From contig VZDJ01004378.1 of the NCBI GenBank assembly GCA_008694505.1, positions 20,414,239-20,478,238 of the forward strand: a stretch of 64,000 bases of DNA. The letters are read 5' to 3'. Numbering within the stretch: the stretch's first letter is position 1; each line of letters opens with the position of its first letter. A model generated the notes under the pieces. It worked only from the letters and a program-made list of their open reading frames with translations. It made no database searches and was not told where the DNA came from. Below, piece after piece: positions 49,101 to 58,100 of this stretch. The position numbers and the translations under genes are program-made. This stretch comes from Cyanoderma ruficeps. Its lineage: Eukaryota; Chordata; Aves; Passeriformes; Timaliidae.

Positions 49101-52100
49101 TGGAGCATCGCAGAATTATTCTTTCGGGACCCAGTGGCACAGGAAAGACCTATTTAGCTAACAGGCTGGCTGAATATATTATAACTAAATCTGGCAGAAA
49201 AAAAACTGAGGATGCAATCGCAACTTTTAACATAGATCACAAGTCAAGCAAGGTAAGTTGCAGTTGAAAACATAATCTATTGTCCAATTTGTAGTGATGA
49301 TGCAGAGCAGATTCCATTAACTGGTGTGCTCTTGCTGCTCAGTTAGCATTTCTTCCCTCAAGAATTCAGTCTCCAACCTCAGTGATATATGGGGACCAGA
49401 TCTTTCTGTTCTAAACAAACCATTGAAGCACTGTCAAGGAAGTCTTAATATTCCCCCACTTTAAATATAGATGCAGAGTCCAGCTCCCATGTAAACTAAA
49501 TTTTTGGAGTGTCTGTAATTCCTTTGTCAGCAGGTTGGCTATATAGTAATACTAGTGTAACTTGCTTTTTTATGATGATAACATCAGTCTTTTTTCACAA
49601 AGATTTCAAAGGGGTGATTTGAAATTACCGTCTCGGGCTCAGTTTCTTAATCAGCACTGGAGAGATACAACTGTCATGATTTCTGGTGTGCATCTGTCAG
49701 GAAGCTGACCATACTGAAATTGCCTCACATATCATGTCATGTTCCCAGTGATTTACATAGCTCAGATTATCAGGTTTCTAGCAGGACTCCTGTGCTAGCC
49801 ACAGATAATACTATTCACTTGGCTGTCCTGAATTGGGTATACCCCTAACTTGGTACCTGGGGGAAAAAAAATGAAAGGGTTTGCCGAGAGCTTTCTGATT
49901 TGCACAGAATATAATGAATGCTAACATAATAAGCAAGAACACAGAGATCCCAAAGGGGTAAAAGGACCATTCTGGCAAAAATAACTGCTTTTCACTGTGT
50001 AAAAAGCTTTTTTTGTGATGCCATTTACTTTGGCACAGAATGTATTTATGTTTTATTTTTATACCATACACATCTGTAAAGACAATTGTCCCACAAAAGA
50101 GCCAGCTTTTGGCTTTCTGGTATATTGCTTGGTCTGTGTTTTGGTGTTTGGCTGTTGTTTTTGGGATTGGACTGGTTGGGTTTTTTTTTTTGCCCTTCTT
50201 TTTTACTTCTATCAAAATTCATGTTGAATTTTTGAGTTTGTAATAAAAAAAAGAAAAAGCAACATTGTCAAATACCAAGGGTGTTTGAATACTACAGATG
50301 GCACTATTCCATGGAAGATGCCTATAATGTTCCCTGAGAGACACCTGATCATAAAAAGGCAAAGAAAAATATTTCTGGAAATAAAAAAGGTGCATGTTCC
50401 CATTAAAGAAGAAAAGATTCTGCTATCCCTGATCCAGAAAATAAAATGTCAATAAGAATTTTGTCCATAATACTGAGTATTTCCAACCCTGACAAAATTA
50501 AATACCTCTAGGGGTATAGCTGTAAAACTTGACTAGCCCAAATTCTCAAGAGCAACTCTTGACAAAAATATGAAATGTTTTGATTATACAAAGCTCTCTT
50601 TTACTTCTGCACTAAACAGCAGCCAGGCAGCTCACAGGAAAGAAGAATTTACACAACAAATTTTATGATGAGGTGTGATGAAGCATCCCCAAGAAGGCAG
50701 GCAGATTTTCAATGAGAGTGCTGAAAGGAGATATCTAAAGGAGCAGTTCAATACACCAAAATTGTGTGGCAGAGTGGTGGGGTTTTGGTATATGAATGTG
50801 GCATTTATTAGAACAAAGGTCCAAAAATTAGTATGAGTATCTCAGCCCATTGGAAACTGCATATTTTATTGCAACGTATTCTCCTCTGGATATAAGATAT
50901 TTTATCAGCAAATTTCTAAGGAATATATCCTCCAAATCAGAATGCTTCAGTCATTTGCCTTGTGTTTAGCACCCTTGCTTTTCCTAGCATGTGGCTTTAA
51001 TGTTGCCCTGTGTAAGCAGCCTGTTTCCCTACGTGTGCAGATCCAGCTGAGTGATCCACAGAAGGAAAACTTGAACATTCATTTTATCTTTCTGAATTCT
51101 TTTTTCCAGTGAAATTACATCTGTGGTCTGATTGAATTAATCTTTTCTGGGCTTGAGGCTTTTTTTGTGATTTTGTTTTTGTTTTTTAATTTATTCTGCT
51201 GAAGGATCTGCGACAATATCTAGCAAACTTAGCTGAGCAATGCAGTGCTGACAACAACGGTGCTGACCTCCCTGCTGTCATAATTCTTGATAACCTCCAC
51301 CACATCAGTTCACTAAGTGACATCTTCAATGGTTTCCTCAACTGTAAATATAATAAATGGTAGGTAGTACCTCTTCTCTCTCCTTGCACACAGGTTTTAC
51401 AATTAAAACAGTAAAAGTTCCTTGTTATTTCGCAAAATAGTGTCCCAGTGAAAGCTTAGGCTCCCATAGGCCATCTGCATGGCTGTTATGTACTTCAATA
51501 ATTTTAACCCTTTTCAGCCAAAAACATAGTTTCTCATTCACTTCATTTACATGACTCCCACACTTGTCAGTGAGATGTAAATGTACCACACAATTTAAGA
51601 ATGTACTTAAACACTTGGCTGAATTATGGTCTTATCCTTTGCACCCTGTCAGATTACACAAGCTCATTAGTACCATGAGAACAGCTTGCACTTCGTAAGA
51701 GTGGAATTTGGGATAAACCATGCCATACAGAAACAGCTGTGTAGCTAGCAGATTTGCTCTTCCCACAGTTTTCCTGCAGAAGTACAAAGTTGGCTGACTG
51801 TCCTTTATTCTCAAGCAAGAGTAAAAATAATGTTTTCTAGAACTTTTACTGGCTTATAATGTTGGTTATTTCTGCTTTAAAAGTGACATCATAGGGACTT
51901 CCCTTCATAAAATCACTGCATGCAATGTCTTACACATGAGATTCACTGGCTTTTGAAATTAAAAAGCTAAACCTACTGCAAATTATAAATTAAATTAAGA
52001 CAGGGTTGCTTTATTGCTTTATTTATTTCTTCATTACAGATGAACACTAGTAAACGACATATGTGCAAGAGGGAAATTGTACAAGAATAAATATTTTTAA

Positions 52101-55100
52101 AAGGGCACCTCAGAAATATTTTAAATCTATGACTATACCTATAAAATCTCTAGTATAACCCAGAGACTCTTTTGAAATTGGCCTAGTGCAGATAATAAGA
52201 AGGAATATACTCTGAATATCTGAATGAATTGTCCCTCAAAAAATCCTACTGCTTTTATATTTCCAGTCCCTATATTATTGGAACCATGAACCAGGGAGTT
52301 TCTTCTTCACCAAATCTGGAGATGCATCACAATTTCAGGTACATTCACTCTGTATTTACTGTGGCCATGTTTGCACAGCTTCCTGCTTCTAAGCCCAGTT
52401 CTTTGACAAATATTGATCTTGTGTCTCATCACAGTAAAGTATTTCAGTTTCAGTGTCTCTCCTCTATTGATGGGTCTCTGAATGGTGCTGGGGAATGGTA
52501 AAAGAAATAAGATACTGTCTGGCACCTCTAGCAAGTTGCTGAAGATGATTGCATTCCAGCATGTCATAAGCAGTGTCTTGAGTTCCTACTGGAACCTGAA
52601 ATGGTTGTGTTGAAACAGTAAGCAGTAATGAGGTTTACTGGAGGTTATACTTGCTGACTAATGAGACTCCCTGACATTACTTTCATCTATATGTTTAAGA
52701 GGAAATAACGTATTTGCTATTCATTGCTGCTTGACATTTATCTCTTCTACCCAGGTGGGTGCTGTGTGCTAATCACACAGAGCCTGTTAAAGGTTTCTTA
52801 GGCAGATATCTGAGAAGGAAACTGATTGAAACTGAAATAGAAAAGAACATACGCAATAATGAGCTTATGAAAATCATTGACTGGATCCCCAAAACATGGC
52901 ATCATCTCAACAGCTTCCTAGAAACACACAGCTCTTCAGATGTAACCATTGGTGAGTCCAGTGATGGAATGGTTTGAAATAAGGATGCAGGCTGAGCATT
53001 TTAAGGATTTGTGAAGAATATATTATTATTTTTTAAGTTGGCATGTCTCAATGGTAATCACAACATAGGTGTGACGATTTTGTCTAGTTGTCAGCCAGAT
53101 CCAAAAGAAAGTGGAAAATTTATTGAGAGAGTATACATATTTCCTGGTAGTTCTTCTTTTATTGCTAAATACTTTCAAGTATCAAAATTTTTAAAACTCA
53201 ATTTTAAAAAAATTGCCCCAATAGTAACTTTCTCAAGCTTATTTTTTTTCTCCTGCTTTCACACTGCAGTATAATTACAGCAATAAAAACCCTTGGGCCT
53301 GAGGTCTTTTAATGGAATAACTATGTTAGCAAAGATGTCGGCTTTTACTCAGCTTTGCCATAAAACTTGTAAGTGTTCATCAGGGCCTAAAATTGGACTA
53401 AATGACACTAGTTCATTTTTAATAACAGGAGACTGTTAGCTCCTTTAATGTAGTCCTGTTTTAGTAGTCTCTTAACTTGAGCTTGTTCTGGTACTGCTCT
53501 TTTAATTTTGAGAAGATTATTTTAAGTGTGTTTCCTAGTTCTACCTTTTTTAATACACAACTTGATTTCTCAGGTCCCCGTCTCTTCCTCCCTTGCCCTA
53601 TGGATGTTGATGGCTCCAGAGTGTGGTTCACAGACCTTTGGAACTATTCCCTGGTTCCATATCTTCTGGAAGCTGTGAGAGAAGGACTCCAGGTATGTAA
53701 TTTGTTTCCTAGAATTTTTTTTAATTGCTTTCAAAGGCTTTCTCCAAGCTGTTTTTAAACAGTGCATCCTGGTATGAATGTTGTATTTGCAAGAGGAAAA
53801 TCTTTGGATGGGTTATAGAAGGCAGACTCAAATTCCTTTTGACCTGCCCTTATTCTAGTGTATGATTTTGCTTTGTTTACTCCAGCACTAACATATCTCA
53901 TATTTTATGAAGAGGGTTTCTTTTCTGTGACTAGAGGAAGATGGGCTTTTCCCATCATTTAAAGAGTTCCCAGCACGGCTAAATACAGCTTAGACTGTCT
54001 CCCTGAGTCAAGGAGCCTCAGCCTACCCCTAAATGGAGCAGTTAATAAGCTTTACACTGGTGCCAGAAAATAGCTCTGGTCTGTGTAATCCTCCTACCAC
54101 CTACATACACACGTAGGTACACAGGTTTGTGGGGAAAAGCTTGTGAACAAGGATGTTTCCATGGAATCATAGAAAGGCTTGGATTGGAAGGGACCTAATA
54201 GATCATCTAATTCCTGGCCTTGAACACTTGTGGGGCATCCACAGCTTTTCTGGGCAACTTGTTCCTGTGCCTCACCACTCTCACTGTAAAGGATTTCTTC
54301 CTAACATCTAATCTAAATCTCTCCTGTCTTAGTTTAAAACCATTCTCCCTTGTCCTGTCACTATCTGCCCACATTAAAATGGTGTTCCCTCTCTTTTTTA
54401 TAAGCCCCCTGGAAGGTTGCAATGAAGTCTTCTCCAGGAGGATAACTCTGGGGTATACCAGAGGAGGTTAGAATTTTGGATAATTCCACATCTTTGGAGG
54501 AAACCTAAATCTTTACATTAATCCATTCTCTTTTTTTGGGTTTTTTTTCCCNTTTTTTTTTTTTTTTTGTTTGTTTGTTTGTTTGTTTGTTTATGCACTG
54601 CAATTCTATGTCCTCTAAAAGGATGCTTTGTGGAAAGGCATTTTTTTTTCCACACATGACACCAAAAGAAATTACTGCACAGTGCAGGGAGGATTTTTAT
54701 GACAAAGAACTGTGTAAGCAGCTGCAGTTTCTTTATCACCTGTATTGACACAGAGACATACTGATGCAATGGAGGTTTAGAATCTTGCCTGTTGAATATC
54801 TCATACTTTCCTAAAACTGCTTATCTCTCTGAGAATTACAGTGTTTATGCCTTGTGCAAAATACTGCCAAACATTTGATAGAACAGCCACAGTGAGATTA
54901 ACAGCACTTGTTTAGACCGGTTATAAAAATGCAGTGATATTCTTCACGCTTGTCTTTTCCCAAGCATACAGGGTAACTGCTTAAATGAAAACTTCAGTTG
55001 TGGAGCAGAAGATGGCAGCATATAGAAGAAAATATGTTTGTTTCACGAGCTGTACCAATTTTTAGCTGCTTTGGATAGCTTCCATAGAATAAAAATACTA

Positions 55101-58100
55101 ATAATAGAAATCTTTTATATCATATAATTAAGTGTTTCTGGAACCAAAGATGGATAGAAACTGCCTTTCTGGTCAGATACTTTGCAAACTCACTTGTCAG
55201 ACATAGGATTTACAAGCCTTGCTCTAGATTCCAGGAAAGATTTAGTCACTGTTAATCTCAGATGAAGGGAAGTGCTACAGCCTGGAGTTAGCCTGGCACC
55301 TCAGGGAAACATTTCTCTTGGCTTATTTAGCAGATCCCTGTTACAGCAGGGCCCTCAGTTCTGGGCAGAAGTCTGAGTATCTCTGTGCCTAATAGAGGGA
55401 ACTTAGCTGCTGAAGCTCCGCATTCAGCAAGTGCCTGGCAGCAGCTGCGCAGATAAGCACAACCCATCATTCTGCCTTTATCACTGAAGTCCTCCCCTGT
55501 TATACTCCCTTTAGGAGTGCACCCACCTATATCCTCCATGAGTGCGTGCCCTGCCAATAGTCTTGGTGTTCTTTGGGTTGTGTGAAACTGTTTGAGGTGG
55601 GAGAAATTACAAAAACCCCTGATGGATGGCTTCCTATCCCAGCGTGTCATTGTCACAGCTAAAGGAAATCTTTAAAGCAGCAACCAAGAGGCTCTCAGTT
55701 AACATGTTGCTTGTGAGCAGCAATACACAGAGGAGTGAATTTTAGTGAGGAAGCTACCAGATCTCCTAAAATTACAATATTCTCTTTTTTAATTTCTCTG
55801 TCCTCCTCCCAGATTCATAAGCATTTTATACTTCATAGTAAGGAAAAATATATCCCTTGTGAAATTCTTTTCTTAACCTTCTGAGAGTTATCACATTTAG
55901 GATGTGGACTGATGTCTGCTTCAGCATCTCATTTTGCTAGGAGAAGTGAACAATCTGTACTGCCACTTCCTAATTCACTTCAAACAAAATCCAATTAACT
56001 TGAATGCTTTTGATAGGTCTGTGTTAATTTCCCTGATATGCCTTAAGCAAATTACCTGGAGGTCTCATTTCACATTGTATCAGGCACTTGCTGTTGTCTA
56101 CAAGTGTCACTAGTTATGGAGTATTTTCTAACTTGCAGCCACTCTGTGTATTGAAGGAGCGTTAGTGGAGATGATCCGATCTCCTTAAGGTCTTACTTTA
56201 CTTGAGTACAGAGAACATCTGAAAGCAAATCTCTTTCTGAAGTGGTTTAGATTTTTGTGATGACTTTTTTTTTCTGCTGTTACAACTGGTACTGAAAACT
56301 CTGTAAAATACTTACCTGTGTTATATCCATAATATAGATGTACGGTAAGAGGGCACCCTGGGAGGATCCCTCCAAGTGGGTAGCTGATACCTATCCATGG
56401 AGCTCTGCAACTCTACAGCATGACTGGCCATCCCTACTTCAGTTAAGGCCTGAGGATGTTGGTTATGAAGGTTATGCATCAGCAAAAGAAGGAACAACCT
56501 CTAAGCACGTTCCACAGACTGATACAGAGGGCGATCCCTTGGTAAGATTCATATTTCTGGGAAAAGACTTTTCAATATGCATTTTAATCTCACATGTTAA
56601 ACTGTACACTGTGCAGTAAGAAGGTACTGTGCACCTGTTCTACAATAGGCTTTCAAAAGGAATCCTCCTATAATTTATGAAAATGTCGAAACTTAAAGGA
56701 AGCGGGAGGGCACATATCACCAACACATTAATATGTTCTTACATTGTTTGTGTTTCCCATCTGCCCAGATGTATCTGATATCTGGTACCATGTATCAGGC
56801 CTTCATCATTATATTGTTTGGGTACCACTCTTCAGCAGTTTATTAATCAGTTTTATCATGAAAACATCTTTCTTCATTGGGCAGTTTTTCATCTACATTA
56901 TACAAATGAAGGACTGCAATATTCACATTATCTAACTTACCTATCATAGAGAATTTAGTGAAAATAGAAATTAGCCATCCTCCCATTTCTCATAATATTT
57001 CAAGATAACTGATGACTGTGTAATAGTCTTAATGTAGAAAGAATGCAAGTGTGGTGGCATTAAATGATAAGAAGTTGATCTCCTCAATGCCACATATTGT
57101 TTTATTTAAATAAGATCCCAGTTATTCAGATTTACCATTGTTTCTTCTGATAATGGACTATTAAAATGCATATGTTGAACTGCTATTCTTGTGTAGTGCT
57201 TTATCTATGGACTGCCTTTATCACAATTCAAAATACCATTTTAGAGAACAGTATTTCTAGATTACAGGCAGCCCTTGGAAAAGGGAATTTCTCAGAGAAA
57301 AATGCATTTAACTCTTGACAGTGTTAAGAAAATGGTTCCTCAGCCTCACTGTTTCATGTTCAAAAACAGACCTTGTTTCCTGAAGAAGTGTAGAAAATCA
57401 TCTTATTTGAACTCCTCTTCCATTCCATAAGCTTTCAGGTGATATTTTGACCCTGTGATTTGAGCTTACAGTGAGTGTGTTGGACAGGTTTCCAGCACAG
57501 CATAATCTCCACTATGGTGAAAATTCAGGTTACAGGCAGCCTGAGTTCAGTGTCCACTCACCCCTGCTCCCTGCACACTGTGGTCAGCATCTATACTTGA
57601 GTAAATATCAGAAGCTTGAAAGTTGTGACTGAAGGGTTTGCCCCTGCCTCCAGTGGAGCTCATGGATGGGCAGACACTGCACTTGTGGAAATAGGACATG
57701 TCTCATCCAGAACACCCACTGCAGGTATCCTGTGTTTGCAAGCATGGATACCTATTAGAGCTTCATCAAATACTGCACAAAAGTGTTGATTACACTGTTC
57801 AGTGCCTAGAGAAAACTACACCGTGTGAGCTGAAAGCATAAAGATGTAAGGATTTCTAACAAACTGGAAATAGGGGCTTAAAACACAAACCAATAGGAAT
57901 GCATCTTTGGCTTTGGTTTTTCCCTGCCTGCTTTTTGGTATGACAGTGTATTTGTTCCTTGAAAAACACTGAAGTACTGTCAACATTGCTTGCATTCTTT
58001 AGCGTGCTTGCAGGAGTAGATGGTTTATAAATAAAATCGTGACCATTATATAGTTAGCCATCATCAAGCATCCAAGTAATTTTCTGGATCTTAATGCTGC

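Larger units (their letters stand above)
53693..56337 (+). other. NAV3 intron after exon 23
   Basis: 2.6 kb. It holds an antisense CR1 (54164-54440) and a poly(T) plus GTTT repeat (54531-54592). 55250-55660 is more GC-rich but not recognised. Confidence 0.88.

Noticed and set aside
49811..50215. 134-codon minus-strand open frame
   Set aside because: Starts in a low-complexity Lys-rich stretch that comes from a T-rich tract. Nothing recognised.
55250..55660. GC-rich part of the intron after exon 23 as a hidden exon or repeat
   Set aside because: No frame fits NAV3 and I could not match it to a known repeat family.
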